DNA of 64,000 nucleotides from NCBI RefSeq assembly GCF_017792025.1, contig NZ_CP046956.1, forward strand, positions 3,968,001 to 4,032,000. Direction: 5' to 3'. The position numbers and the translations under genes are program-made. Positions 8,864-17,903 of this stretch are shown piece after piece. Each line of letters begins with the position of its first letter. Position 1 is the first letter of the stretch. The stretch comes from Sediminibacillus dalangtanensis (lineage in GTDB: Bacteria; Bacillota; Bacilli; Bacillales; Amphibacillaceae). The notes under the pieces were generated by a model that was not told the origin of the DNA, did not search any database, and worked only from the letters and a program-made list of their open reading frames with translations.

Positions 8864-10108
8864 CTAATCCCTCACTTCACCGATATTTGAATCATCGATC
8901 ATTTTTCCGAAATATAACTGTTTTAATTTAAAGTTGACATTGATTTCTGCATTTGGGTAAATGGTGTGATTCCAGTCTGCTTTTTCGTACTCCTCAATCG
9001 TGGAAAAATATTTTCTTATATATAAGGACCAGTAAAAGGCGTCCGTTTTGTATTCTTCCTGTGTCTTTTTGATTAGGTTATTGGCTTCCTCTTCTACAAC
9101 CTTGGGAATATATGCTTCAAGGAGTGCCCGGTTTTTTTCATTTTGAGAATAATCGATGAGACTAGGGACCCCGATGACCTCAATGGTGAACGGAACCGTT
9201 ACATTGATTTTTGTTGGTTGATTTTTCCGGTAATCAATCTTCACGTCAATGGACCGGTCTTTTGAAAAGTTGGCTGCGATCCGGTACTTTTTATTTTTCG
9301 GGTCTGGATACGTACTATATAATGCTTCCATTTCCATGGTGTCATCGAGGATGTTGGCTATTCTTGTTTCCTGACCACTGAGAACATCAATCATTTTTCC
9401 TTCTTTAAATACAGCTGAGCCCATAAATTGTGTCGGGTTTCCGCCCTCAAGCGGGATTTGACCGGCAATGTATTGATCTTCATTGCCTTGTGGCTTTTCT
9501 TCTGATTGTTGGGTAGTAGCATAAATAGCGAGGAAAGCATCCGCATCCCCTTCTGTTATTTGAAAGAATCGATGGATATCTGCTTCTGGGATGATCCCTG
9601 TTTCTGTCGCTCGATTAATCATGTACTGATAATATTTGTGCGGGCGGGTTTCCAATAGTGGCTGGTTATTTTTTAAAAAATCACTTGCGTTCTCCTTTGA
9701 AACGATTATTTGCACTGATCTCCTTAGTTCAGTTGTCCTTGCAGCAGCCTGGATGAGCCGCAGGAATTCGCCAGATCTGGCTAGTTCTTCCGACACAACC
9801 ACCACTTTGGTGTGGTCTAAAGCAATTTGTTTGGTCATCACTGAATTAGCGGTGTCTTTTGTGGCAATTAAATCGGTTCCTTCCAAGGTGACGGTCTCTC
9901 TAGGTTCCTCTTGTGATCCGCCACTGGAAATGGTACTACCTACCTCTGGATTTGCCGCTTGAAAGGTAATCCGAAATCTGCCTTCCTCGTCTGCTTTATC
10001 AATACCAATGGCTATCACATAGGACTGCTGCTCCACTTCTAGTTGATCATAGCAGCCGGTTAACGGAACGAGAAATAGTATCAGAAAGCATATCTTTTTT
10101 CCCATCAT
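8864..10108 (-). CDS. gerC-like: Germinant receptor C subunit, Ger(x)C family lipoprotein
   Basis: Peripheral lipoprotein subunit of a GerA-type nutrient receptor in the spore inner membrane. The 414-residue protein starts with a lipoprotein signal (KKICFLILFLVPLTGC, lipobox LTGC) and continues YDQLEVEQQSYVIAIGID, the family hallmark. A long alpha/beta body ends in the Ger(x)C C-terminal domain (about 230-400). The start overlaps the gerB stop by four bases (ATGA) and follows AAAGGAG with good spacing. Third gene of the operon. Which amino acid or sugar the receptor senses cannot be read from the sequence. Confidence 0.93.
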   Translation of the reverse strand: MMGKKICFLILFLVPLTGCYDQLEVEQQSYVIAIGIDKADEEGRFRITFQAANPEVGSTISSGGSQEEPRETVTLEGTDLIATKDTANSVMTKQIALDHTKVVVVSEELARSGEFLRLIQAAARTTELRRSVQIIVSKENASDFLKNNQPLLETRPHKYYQYMINRATETGIIPEADIHRFFQITEGDADAFLAIYATTQQSEEKPQGNEDQYIAGQIPLEGGNPTQFMGSAVFKEGKMIDVLSGQETRIANILDDTMEMEALYSTYPDPKNKKYRIAANFSKDRSIDVKIDYRKNQPTKINVTVPFTIEVIGVPSLIDYSQNEKNRALLEAYIPKVVEEEANNLIKKTQEEYKTDAFYWSLYIRKYFSTIEEYEKADWNHTIYPNAEINVNFKLKQLYFGKMIDDSNIGEVRD

Positions 10109-11193
10109 CGTAAATCTCCTTTGACTTTAGCTACTAACCACAACAAAAGAGGAAAACCAACAAAGAAGGGAGTGATCATGTTCATGAAAGATGACTTAAA
10201 TACAAGTTCATTGATCACCGCATTTTCTGGAACCATTCCAGCAATTATCCCGAAAAAAGCAAACGGCAGAATCAAAGGTTCAAATTCCTTTATATTGAAG
10301 ACTGCTCCAAAAATCCATGAAATAAAATACAAGTAAATCATGTACTTGATAAATGCTGCAAACAGCCAAAAGATCATAAAGAAGGTCTCGATATTGGTAA
10401 AGAAATTTCCCATATCGACATATTGAGTCAATTCATGAAAGGGAAAAGCCACTTTATCAATCGAATTGTAATCAAAGGTGGTGCAGTAAAGAAAGAAAAA
10501 AAACGTCATTTCAAGAAAAACGAAGGCGAACCCGCTCAATACACCTAATCTGAACTTTTTTGAGCTATCAAAGGCGGTATAAGCCATAGCCAACAGAAAC
10601 AAATCAGAGAATAACGACGCTTTTTTTGCTCCTTCGACCACTAACTGCTTCAGACCATTACCGAAAAGAGGAAATATTCGCTCGATAATTGTCTCCCTGA
10701 AAATCAGTACTGCGAGCAACAATACCGATGCCTTAATGTAGAAGAAGAATATCCAGGAAGCAGAACCCATTGTTTCAAGTCCTCTTTTTGCCCCGTAAAA
10801 GGCGATTGCAAACAAAATAAAAAAAACAAAGGGAGTGGGGGAATCCGGGAAATAGAGCAGTTTCAACTGCTCCGTATAGCTTCTGCCTTCAATCGCCAAC
10901 AAAAGAAAGAAAATCAGAAACAAGAGGAAAGCGATGACTTTGCCTATATGTTTTCCTAATACTTCTTCAAGAAGCTCTACCAAGTTTTTGTCTTCATATT
11001 TCTTTAACAGGTAATACAACAAAAGAACAGAAGGCAGGATGACAGCGAATGATATAGAAGGCATCAACCACATAGCGTTTGCTCCTGTTTGCGCAAACAG
11101 AGAAGGGGTAGTGTTGGATATTTTCACCCCTATCATCAAAATAATCATGGCAAATGCTTCTCTGGCCCTTAGCCTGGATTCTTTTTTAAACAA
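10105..11193 (-). CDS. gerB-like: Germinant receptor B subunit, GerAB/ArcD/ProY transporter-like
   Basis: Integral membrane subunit of the APC-superfamily fold that binds the germinant. About ten hydrophobic segments cover the whole 362 residues, starting at AFAMIILMIG and ending MITPFFVGFPLLLWLVAKV. TTG at 11193 is seven bases from AGGAGGG, whereas the ATG two codons upstream lies only one base from it, so I prefer the TTG. gerA ends 21 bases before this start; the stop overlaps gerC. Confidence 0.92.
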   Translation of the reverse strand: MFKKESRLRAREAFAMIILMIGVKISNTTPSLFAQTGANAMWLMPSISFAVILPSVLLLYYLLKKYEDKNLVELLEEVLGKHIGKVIAFLLFLIFFLLLAIEGRSYTEQLKLLYFPDSPTPFVFFILFAIAFYGAKRGLETMGSASWIFFFYIKASVLLLAVLIFRETIIERIFPLFGNGLKQLVVEGAKKASLFSDLFLLAMAYTAFDSSKKFRLGVLSGFAFVFLEMTFFFFLYCTTFDYNSIDKVAFPFHELTQYVDMGNFFTNIETFFMIFWLFAAFIKYMIYLYFISWIFGAVFNIKEFEPLILPFAFFGIIAGMVPENAVINELVFKSSFMNMITPFFVGFPLLLWLVAKVKGDLR

Positions 11194-11214
11194 TGTCATC
11201 CCTCCTGTTCTTTG

Positions 11215-12690
11215 TTATCCTTTTTTTCTTGAGTCTTTCGGTTTTATTTGTCCAGGCCTGAAGTATTCATTTTTGATGATCTTCCTGAACACTGTATCGT
11301 TAGTGGATTTGTAGTTTGGAGACAAGGGTGATAAAAAAGGTACGCCAAACGACCGAAGAGATGCCAAGTACATCACCCATAATAAAAATGCTCCTGTTAG
11401 GCTCAACATCCCGAAAAAGGAAGCGGCAAAAATAAAAAGGAACCGAGATATCCGGATGGTGAAGTTCATGCTGATATTGGCTACAGCGAATGAGGAAAGT
11501 CCAGACAGAGCAACAACGATGACAACAATCGGACTGACGATGTTTGCTTCTACGGCTGCTTGTCCGATGATTAAAGCTCCAACGATTCCGATAGTCGGTC
11601 CCAAAGGGTTCGGGATACGAAGTCCTGCTTCTCTAATTAATTCAAAGGATACTTCCATGAGCATAATTTCAAATACAACCGGGAACGGCACTCTTTCTCT
11701 TGCACTGACAATTGCCAAAAGCAGGTCAGGAGGAATCATTTCACTATGATAGTTGGTTATCGCTACATAAACAGCTGAGACTAATAAAGAAATCAAGAAA
11801 GCTACCAGGCGAATAAGCCTGGAGAAGTTCCCGAATAAAAATCGTAAGTAACGATCTTCTTCAGAGTGAAAAAAAGACCAGAAGGTAACTGGCAGAACCA
11901 AACAGGCGGACGAGTTTTCCATCAGCAGGACGATATACCCGTCTTCTAGATAAGAGGACGCGCGATCGGGACGTTCTGTATACAATAAACTCGATACAAT
12001 CGAATAAGGGCGTTCTTCAATATACTGCTCGAGGGATTCAATGTTTCTGACATTATCCACGGATAACTGATCAAGCCGTTCCCTGACATTTTCCAGTACC
12101 TCATTGTTTACCACGTCCTTGATATACATGATGGTGACATCGAGCTTTGAGCGATTGCCCACTGGTTTAGCTTCGGCAATCAATTGTTTGTCATGAAATC
12201 TTTTACGTACTAATGAAATATTGACATTTAAAGACTCTGTGAAGGCCTCTTTTGGTGCTTTTACAGCATTCTCATTCTCTGGTTTTTCAATTCCCCGGTG
12301 TTGAAAGTCTGCTACGTTTACAGAATAAGCCGTTTTACAGTCTTCTAGTAATAAGACGACGTTCCCGCTGTTTATATCATCGACAATGCTGTCAAAGTCG
12401 GTTAGTTCCTTGATTGCTTCAAGGGTAATAATCGAATTTAAGTTTTCTCCTTTTGCTTCGAGTAGTGGGCGGATAATACCCTCGTGAATCTTTGTGCTAT
12501 TGACAATCGAAGAGTAAAAAAACAGTTTTATCTTTTTATTTGAGTACCTTGCAGTTATTTCACGAGTTGAAAAGTCCTTGTTAAGCCCAAAGGAAAATAG
12601 TTGCTTGAGATGGGCTGTGTTTTTCTCTAAGTTTCTACTCAAAGGTACCTGTTTGTTGTCTTCGGCGGTTTTTTTACCCTTAAAGAACAC
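11215..12690 (-). CDS. gerA-like: Germinant receptor A subunit, GerA/SpoVAF family
   Basis: First gene of the receptor operon. The 491-residue protein has the large N-terminal soluble domain (about 1-270; SLVRKRFHDKQLIAEAKPVGNR is truncated here) and a C-terminal membrane domain with about five helices (about 290-460), including the conserved PFPVVFEIMLMEVSFELIR and GLRIPNPLGPTIGIVGALII. GTG 12690 follows AGAGGTGATC, an almost perfect anti-16S match, and gives the family's normal length; an in-frame ATG 24 codons earlier lacks a ribosome site. A forespore sigma-G promoter is expected, but I could not identify one with confidence. Confidence 0.93.
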   Translation of the reverse strand: MFFKGKKTAEDNKQVPLSRNLEKNTAHLKQLFSFGLNKDFSTREITARYSNKKIKLFFYSSIVNSTKIHEGIIRPLLEAKGENLNSIITLEAIKELTDFDSIVDDINSGNVVLLLEDCKTAYSVNVADFQHRGIEKPENENAVKAPKEAFTESLNVNISLVRKRFHDKQLIAEAKPVGNRSKLDVTIMYIKDVVNNEVLENVRERLDQLSVDNVRNIESLEQYIEERPYSIVSSLLYTERPDRASSYLEDGYIVLLMENSSACLVLPVTFWSFFHSEEDRYLRFLFGNFSRLIRLVAFLISLLVSAVYVAITNYHSEMIPPDLLLAIVSARERVPFPVVFEIMLMEVSFELIREAGLRIPNPLGPTIGIVGALIIGQAAVEANIVSPIVVIVVALSGLSSFAVANISMNFTIRISRFLFIFAASFFGMLSLTGAFLLWVMYLASLRSFGVPFLSPLSPNYKSTNDTVFRKIIKNEYFRPGQIKPKDSRKKG

Positions 12691-12851
12691 AAGATCACCT
12701 CTATTCGTTATACTGCTCCCTATTGTTTGTAGAAATTGATAATTTATAAATATATTTTTCATTTATCATTACGAAAGAGGGAAGGAATTTAAGTGGAACT
12801 GAAACTGCAGAAAGAAAAAGAAGCGGTCAGTTGGATCGAAGTACTGGTTTA

Positions 12852-12892
12852 AACAAAAAAACATTCACCAAGTAAAATGGTGAATGCTTTTC
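12852..12892 (-). terminator. Terminator downstream of yceI-like gene
   Basis: On the minus strand, GCATTCACCA / TGGTGAATG with a 7-base loop followed by seven T. Confidence 0.88.
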
Positions 12893-12900
12893 AATCTGTA

Positions 12901-13434
12901 TTATGCTTGAGTAGTTGCTTCCAATTCGATAGAAACTTTGATATCGTCTCCGATAAGAACGCCGCCGGTTTCAAGAGCTGCATTGTAAGTCAGACCATAA
13001 TTACTGCGGTTGATTTTTCCTTCGCCGCTGAAACCATATACTTGGTTGCCCCATGGGTCTTTACCGCTTCCTTCAAAATCAACTTTAAAGGTTTCCTGGC
13101 GAGTCGTACCACGGATTGTCATATCGCCAGTAACTTCATACTCGTCATCTCCGACTTTTTTCACGTCTGTCGATTTAAAAGTGATTTTTGGATTGTTTTC
13201 AATATCGAAGAAGTCTCCTGAACGCAAGTGTGTATCACGCTGATCATTGCGGGTATCGACGCTGTTTGCATCAATAACAAAGTCGATTTCAGCAGAAGTC
13301 AAGTCCTCCGGATCAGCAGTAATCGTTGCTTCAAAGTCGTGAAAAGTACCTTTCACTTTTGATACCATCATATGTTTTACCGAAAAATCAATACTTGTGT
13401 GGGTTGGATCCACATTAAATGTTTGTTTTGCCAT
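12901..13434 (-). CDS. yceI: YceI family lipid-binding protein
   Basis: Lipocalin-like beta-barrel family that binds polyisoprenoids or similar lipids; its cellular role is poorly defined. The 177-residue protein shows the family pattern: FNVDPTHTSIDFSVKHMMVSKVKGTF (given in part) near the start, then HLRSGDFFDIENNPKITF, and the C-terminal DDIKVSIELEA. No signal peptide, so it is cytoplasmic, unlike the periplasmic E. coli protein. ATG 13434 follows GGAGGG at slightly long spacing. Monocistronic, with its own terminator. Divergent from acsA, sharing a 363-bp intergenic region with a small dyad at 13497-13511. Confidence 0.92.
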   Translation of the reverse strand: MAKQTFNVDPTHTSIDFSVKHMMVSKVKGTFHDFEATITADPEDLTSAEIDFVIDANSVDTRNDQRDTHLRSGDFFDIENNPKITFKSTDVKKVGDDEYEVTGDMTIRGTTRQETFKVDFEGSGKDPWGNQVYGFSGEGKINRSNYGLTYNAALETGGVLIGDDIKVSIELEATTQA

Positions 13435-13797
13435 TTTCTCTTATTCCCTCCATTTTTAAAAATAAAAAAGCTATGAGTGTTATTTTTAATGATTAGCTTA
13501 CTTTATGTAAGTAAGTATATATTAGTAAATCCTAAACGTCAACCCATTTTATTTCGAAACTAGGATAATTTTGATTTTATCAGAGATAAACTCTAATTAC
13601 TCGATAACAGTAGATTATTGGAAACAGGTTGGGGGTTTTCTCTTTAAATTATTCACTAAATCGTCTAAAATAGGTAGTAATTAAAGGAATTTTTCAAAAA
13701 TTTAATAAACAAAACCAAGAGGACATAAGGTGTAGAGGTAGTAGAAAAGAAGTATTTTTGAAATCGCTTGCAAAAAATTTTCGGATGAGGTGATCTA
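13435..13797. promoter_or_regulatory. Divergent yceI/acsA control region
   Basis: AT-rich, no gene. Next to yceI lies an interrupted palindrome, CTTAC-TTTAT-GTAAG (13497-13511), followed by another TAAGTAAG; this is a plausible repressor site of the MarR type, but the regulator is unknown. Next to acsA lies a cre site, listed separately. I see no unambiguous -35/-10 pair for acsA. Confidence 0.5.
13758..13773 (+). promoter_or_regulatory. cre site (CcpA operator) upstream of acsA
   Basis: TTGAAATCGCTTGCAA fits the cre consensus WTGNAANCGNWWNCAW at every position. It lies 25 bases before the acsA start, downstream of where the promoter should be, so CcpA would act as a roadblock when glucose is present. 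Confidence 0.85.
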
Positions 13798-15513
13798 ATG
13801 GATATGCAACCTATTGCAGCTCGTGAAGGGAACCATAATTTAAAGGATTACGAGAAAGCAAGACAGTCGTTTGACTGGGAAGACGTAAAAAAGGAATTTA
13901 GCTGGTACGAAACCGGCAAAGTGAATGCAGCCTACGAAACGATCGACCGACATGCTGAAAACCCTGCTAAGAAGGATCAAACAGCTTTGATATACTCCTC
14001 ACCTGACAGGGAAGAGACATTGACCTTCCATGAATTAAAAACAATGAGCAACAAATTCGCCAATGTACTTAAAAAGCATCACGTTCAAAAAGGAGACAGA
14101 GTCTTCTTGTTTATGCCGCGAAGTCCAGAATTCTATGCGAGTTTCTTCGGTATTCTGAAGGTTGGGGCCATTGCCGGTCCGTTATTTGAAGCGTTTATGG
14201 AACAAGCGGTCCGCGACAGGCTGGATGACAGCGGGGCTTCGATGCTGATTACGACTCCTGAACTGCTCGAACGGGTGCCTCAGGAGGAGTTACCGGAGCT
14301 CAAGAAAATTGTGCTTGTCGGTTTTAATGAGGAATCGGACGAAAGGTACATCGATTATTTCCATGAAATGGAGCAGGCTTCCGAGGAGTTTGAAATAGAA
14401 TGGGTAGACCTCGAAGATGGCATGCTGCTGCACTATACTTCCGGTTCAACTGGGAAACCGAAGGGAGTATATCACGTTCATAATGCGATGATTCAGCATT
14501 ACGCAACAGGAAATTGGGTGCTTGATCTGAAGGAAGATGACATTTACTGGTGTACGGCAGATCCTGGCTGGGTTACCGGAACAAGCTACGGGATTTTTGC
14601 ACCATGGTTGAATGGAGTGACGAATGTGATAAGGGGCGGTCGTTTCACTGCAGATTCTTGGTATGAAACGATTGCTAAAAACAATGTTACCGTTTGGTAC
14701 ACGGCTCCGACTGCGCTGCGGAAGCTGGTGAGTGCTGGAGAGCAGACGGCGAAAAAATATGACCTTTCTTCGCTGCGACATGTCTTGAGTGTTGGCGAAC
14801 CATTGAATCCGGAAGTAATCACCTGGGGCGTCAAGGCGTTTGATTTAAGAATCCATGATACCTGGTGGATGACCGAGACAGGAGCGATGTTGATTGTCAA
14901 CCTGCCGGATATGGATATTCGTCCTGGATCAATGGGGAAACCGATCCCTGGAGTTGAAGCGGCAATTATCGATAACGAAGGAAATGAACTTCCGCCTAAT
15001 CAAATGGGAAATCTGGCAATCAAGCAAGGGTGGCCATCGATGATGCGGGCGATATGGCAAAACCCTGGAAAATATGAAAGTTATTTTATCAATGGCTGGT
15101 ATGTGTCAGGAGACAGCGCCTATAAAGATGAAGACGGATACTTCTGGTTCCAGGGAAGATTGGACGATGTCATCAATACATCCGGGGAACGGGTTGGGCC
15201 GTTCGAAGTGGAAAGTAAATTGATTGAACATCCAGCTGTTTCGGAAGCTGGTGTCATTGGGAAACCAGATCCGGAACGAGGAGAAATCATTAAAGCTTTC
15301 ATCACATTGAATGAGGGCTACGAGGCAAGTGATGAACTGGTTGAAGACATCCGGAAGTTTGTCAAAACCGGACTAAGCGCACACGCTGCGCCAAGGGAGA
15401 TCGAAGTCAAGGACACGATTCCAAAGACAAGGAGCGGGAAAATCATGCGCCGGCTTTTGAAATCCTGGGAATTGGGTCTGCCGACAGGGGATACTTCTAC
15501 ATTAGAAGAATAG
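13798..15513 (+). CDS. acsA: Acetyl-CoA synthetase
   Basis: Activates acetate to acetyl-CoA via acetyl-AMP; used to recover excreted acetate. The 571-residue protein carries the AMP-binding loop YTSGSTGKPKGVYH (about 217-230), the DTWWMTETG motif (about 356-364), the hinge GRLDDVINTSGERVGPFE (about 457-474) and the C-terminal PKTRSGKIMRR, whose last Lys is the adenylating residue that AcuA-type enzymes acetylate. Length is that of B. subtilis AcsA. ATG 13798 follows GAGGTGATCTA. A cre site immediately upstream indicates carbon catabolite repression. No acu genes lie beside it. Confidence 0.96.
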   Translation: MDMQPIAAREGNHNLKDYEKARQSFDWEDVKKEFSWYETGKVNAAYETIDRHAENPAKKDQTALIYSSPDREETLTFHELKTMSNKFANVLKKHHVQKGDRVFLFMPRSPEFYASFFGILKVGAIAGPLFEAFMEQAVRDRLDDSGASMLITTPELLERVPQEELPELKKIVLVGFNEESDERYIDYFHEMEQASEEFEIEWVDLEDGMLLHYTSGSTGKPKGVYHVHNAMIQHYATGNWVLDLKEDDIYWCTADPGWVTGTSYGIFAPWLNGVTNVIRGGRFTADSWYETIAKNNVTVWYTAPTALRKLVSAGEQTAKKYDLSSLRHVLSVGEPLNPEVITWGVKAFDLRIHDTWWMTETGAMLIVNLPDMDIRPGSMGKPIPGVEAAIIDNEGNELPPNQMGNLAIKQGWPSMMRAIWQNPGKYESYFINGWYVSGDSAYKDEDGYFWFQGRLDDVINTSGERVGPFEVESKLIEHPAVSEAGVIGKPDPERGEIIKAFITLNEGYEASDELVEDIRKFVKTGLSAHAAPREIEVKDTIPKTRSGKIMRRLLKSWELGLPTGDTSTLEE

Positions 15514-15839
15514 GCTAAGGAAGCTAGAATAAAAGCATAGCGAACAATATAAAAACCTGCGGATTAACTTAGCAAAGAGTAAATGGACCTAACCTTCTCT
15601 TATGAATAGTGCAAATCTCCACTCCGGCAAGATACAGTATTTTGCCGGAGCGATGTGAAACACTCATCAAACAACAGCTTAAAAGGAAGTTTTTTGTAGG
15701 ATTACCGTATATGGAAAATAAAAAAACGAGCGAATCCGATTATATTAAAATCTTCCATATTATGTTTAATCTCCATAAGCGAGGGTACATTATCGGTGTA
15801 ACCGTAAAATCCTATTGTTTTTAAAGGAGTGTTGTTACG
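15514..15839. other. Gene-free stretch between acsA and yfkM
   Basis: A strong hairpin CTCCGGCAA/TTGCCGGAG (15622-15650) lacks a T-run, so termination of acsA here is uncertain. A short ATG-led frame from 15712 (MENKKTSESDY...) has no ribosome site of quality and no recognisable homologue; I treat it as non-coding. Confidence 0.4.
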
Positions 15840-16352
15840 ATGAGTAAAATCGCTTGTGTACTGACAGATATGTTTGAAGATGTGGAATATACGGATCCTG
15901 CCAATGCATTTAAGGATGAAGGGCATGAAGTGGTAACCATTGAAAAGGAAGCTGGCAAGCAAGTCACCGGCAAACAAGGAGAAGCAAAGGTGACGATTGA
16001 TAAAAGCATCGATGATGTCAATCCTTCTGACTTCGATGCACTGTTTATCCCTGGCGGATTTTCACCCGACCAATTGCGCGCAGATGAACGGTTTGTTTCT
16101 TTTGCAAAGCACTTTATGGACGAGAAAAAACCCGTAATGGCCATTTGCCATGGTCCGCAGCTTTTAATTACGGCTAAAGAACTGGAAGGACGCCAGGCAA
16201 CTGGGTTCAAATCCATTCAAGTAGATATGGAGTATGCAGGTGCCGACTTAAAAGACCAAGAAGTCGTCGTTTGCCAAAATCAGCTGGTAACCAGCCGTCA
16301 ACCAGATGATATCCCGGCTTTCAACCGTGAATCACTAAAAGTATTGGCATAA
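15840..16352 (+). CDS. yfkM: General stress protein 18, DJ-1/PfpI family
   Basis: DJ-1/PfpI superfamily protein resembling B. subtilis YfkM (GSP18), which belongs to the sigma-B stress regulon; members act as deglycases or chaperone-like peptidases, and the substrate here is unknown. The 170-residue protein shows FIPGGFSPDQLRAD (about 63-76) and the nucleophile elbow AICHGPQLL with Cys near 102. Length matches. Start ATG follows AAAGGAGTGTTGTTACG. It has its own terminator and appears monocistronic. Confidence 0.93.
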   Translation: MSKIACVLTDMFEDVEYTDPANAFKDEGHEVVTIEKEAGKQVTGKQGEAKVTIDKSIDDVNPSDFDALFIPGGFSPDQLRADERFVSFAKHFMDEKKPVMAICHGPQLLITAKELEGRQATGFKSIQVDMEYAGADLKDQEVVVCQNQLVTSRQPDDIPAFNRESLKVLA

Positions 16353-16361
16353 ACGGATGGA

Positions 16362-16395
16362 AAAGAGGTTGTCCAAAAGGACAGCCTCTTCTTTA
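16362..16395 (+). terminator. Terminator after yfkM
   Basis: AAGAGGTTGTCC-AAAA-GGACAGCCTCTT followed by CTTT. Confidence 0.8.
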
Positions 16396-16430
16396 GCTTA
16401 TACATAACTGGAAAAAGGAGCAGAAGAATA

Positions 16431-17189
16431 ATGATTGTAAGAAGAGAAGGTGACCAGTGGGAAATCATTAAACAGCATGATCATGCATATTTATCCTTTC
16501 AGATTGCAAGCCATTGGAAACGTGATGCTTTTCCGCATCCAGATTTAAAGCAGGACGTTCTTTATGCAATCCGTCATCATGATCGGGCCTGGATTCCGCT
16601 TGATCAACAGGTTGTTTGGAATGCTGCTGATCAGAAGCCATATGATTTCACCAATTATCCTTTGGAAGAAAAGCTTCTTGCATACAGTCGTGGTATTGAC
16701 CAAGTTGCTGAACAGACCACTTATGGAGCTATACTTTGCAGTATTCATTATGCTTCTTTTTTTGCTACCAACAAAGAGAATAATCCAACCATTTCTTCAT
16801 TTTTGTATCACGAACAGGAGCGAAGACGTCGCCTAACCTCTTCTTTAACAGTAGATTCGCTCGAGGATGTAATTCACAGTCATTATCGCATCCTGCAATT
16901 TTGTGATGATTTATCCTTATATGCGACATTGAATCCCCCAGGAGCGAGTAAGTCGGAGGAAATCGAATGGTTTAAGGAAGGATTTCGTCAGGAATTCTGC
17001 TTTGCGCCACAAGGAATGACGGCGAAGTGGCTGACAGACACGGACATACAGGTTAAGCCGTATCCTTTCTCTTCGGAATTTGAAGTAGAGGTACCGACCG
17101 TGCGTGTTTCTCGTGATCCCTCACAAGCAGTGGTTGAATGGAAAAACGGCTACAATGATCAACGGGTCTTCCGTTTCTCTGCCGGCTAA
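16431..17189 (+). CDS. DUF3891 family protein
   Basis: A 252-residue cytoplasmic protein of unknown function that I place in DUF3891. The start IVRREGDQWEIIKQHDHA, the motif YAIRHHDRAWIPLD, and YGAILCSIHYASFFA are typical. Conserved histidines (HDHA, RHHD, SIHY) recall a metal-binding helical fold of HD-like type, but this is a guess. ATG 16431 follows AAAAAGGAGCAGAAGAATA. It converges on the DUF421 gene with one base between the stop codons, so the two genes' 3' ends must share or overlap termination signals. Confidence 0.8.
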   Translation: MIVRREGDQWEIIKQHDHAYLSFQIASHWKRDAFPHPDLKQDVLYAIRHHDRAWIPLDQQVVWNAADQKPYDFTNYPLEEKLLAYSRGIDQVAEQTTYGAILCSIHYASFFATNKENNPTISSFLYHEQERRRRLTSSLTVDSLEDVIHSHYRILQFCDDLSLYATLNPPGASKSEEIEWFKEGFRQEFCFAPQGMTAKWLTDTDIQVKPYPFSSEFEVEVPTVRVSRDPSQAVVEWKNGYNDQRVFRFSAG

Positions 17190-17190
17190 G

Positions 17191-17808
17191 TTACTTGAGT
17201 TTTTTCGAATGATCTGTTTGATGGTTGGCAGTGATTTCCTCAAAAAGGTTCTGCTGCTGTTGAGACGACTGTTTTGATTGCTGTGTATCATTCATCACTG
17301 CCGGGTTCAGCATGCTGGGATGAATCATTTTTTTAAATTCTCCCACGGTGAGTGGCCGGGCATCCTCCGTCAATTCATATCCAAGTTGTCCATTCGGTTC
17401 AATCGTTGCCGTTTTGATGTCGGAAAGCTTAGAAATCCCTTGCTGCCGAAGAAACATTTCGAGTTGGTCGACTGTAAGCCGGTTCTTGTTAAAATTTTTC
17501 GTTTCTAGTTGTCCGTTTTGAATGACGATTTTTGATTTGCCGGTAATAAACTTTTCCACAACGTTGAATTTTAGTTGAAGCCACTCGATAACAATCAGCG
17601 TGAAAACAAATATGGCAGCCACGATAATCGTACGGATTACGCTTCTTTCCACGATTGGTTGAATGATAACGGAACCAATTGAGATCATCACCACAGTCTG
17701 TGCCAATGTCATTTGAGAAATTGATTTTCTTCCGGAAATACGCAGCAATAATATTCCTGATAGCACCAAAATCACCGATTTGAATGCAAATTGCAAGTCA
17801 AGGTTCAT
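17191..17808 (-). CDS. DUF421 (YetF/YcaP family) membrane protein
   Basis: Membrane protein with three N-terminal helices (SVILVLSGILLLRISG, VVMISIGSVIIQPIV, IIVAAIFVFTLIVIEW; about 10-85) followed by the cytoplasmic DUF421 domain (KSKIVIQNGQL...RLTVDQLEMFLRQQGI). Some Bacillus paralogues (YetF, YrbG, YkjA, YdfS) are sporulation- or germination-associated, but the role here is unknown. ATG 17808 follows GGGAAGGTGATTAT; the frame is open further upstream without a ribosome site. The Q/S-rich C-terminal tail (QQSKQSSQQQQ) is low complexity. Confidence 0.85.
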   Translation of the reverse strand: MNLDLQFAFKSVILVLSGILLLRISGRKSISQMTLAQTVVMISIGSVIIQPIVERSVIRTIIVAAIFVFTLIVIEWLQLKFNVVEKFITGKSKIVIQNGQLETKNFNKNRLTVDQLEMFLRQQGISKLSDIKTATIEPNGQLGYELTEDARPLTVGEFKKMIHPSMLNPAVMNDTQQSKQSSQQQQNLFEEITANHQTDHSKKLK

Positions 17809-17903
17809 ATAATCACCTTCCCTGTCTATTTTTCCTTTAGTGTGAGCGTCATTGGCTAATTTAATAATGGAATCAAAAGGTAACGAAAACGTAGTTTCAA
17901 CCA

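Noticed and set aside
12793..12852. GTG-led 19-codon frame between gerA and yceI
   Set aside because: Very short, no homologue recognised, ends at the yceI terminator.
15609..15824. 71-codon open frame between acsA and yfkM
   Set aside because: It begins inside a hairpin region, has no ribosome site, and I recognise no family; it is best read as spacer.
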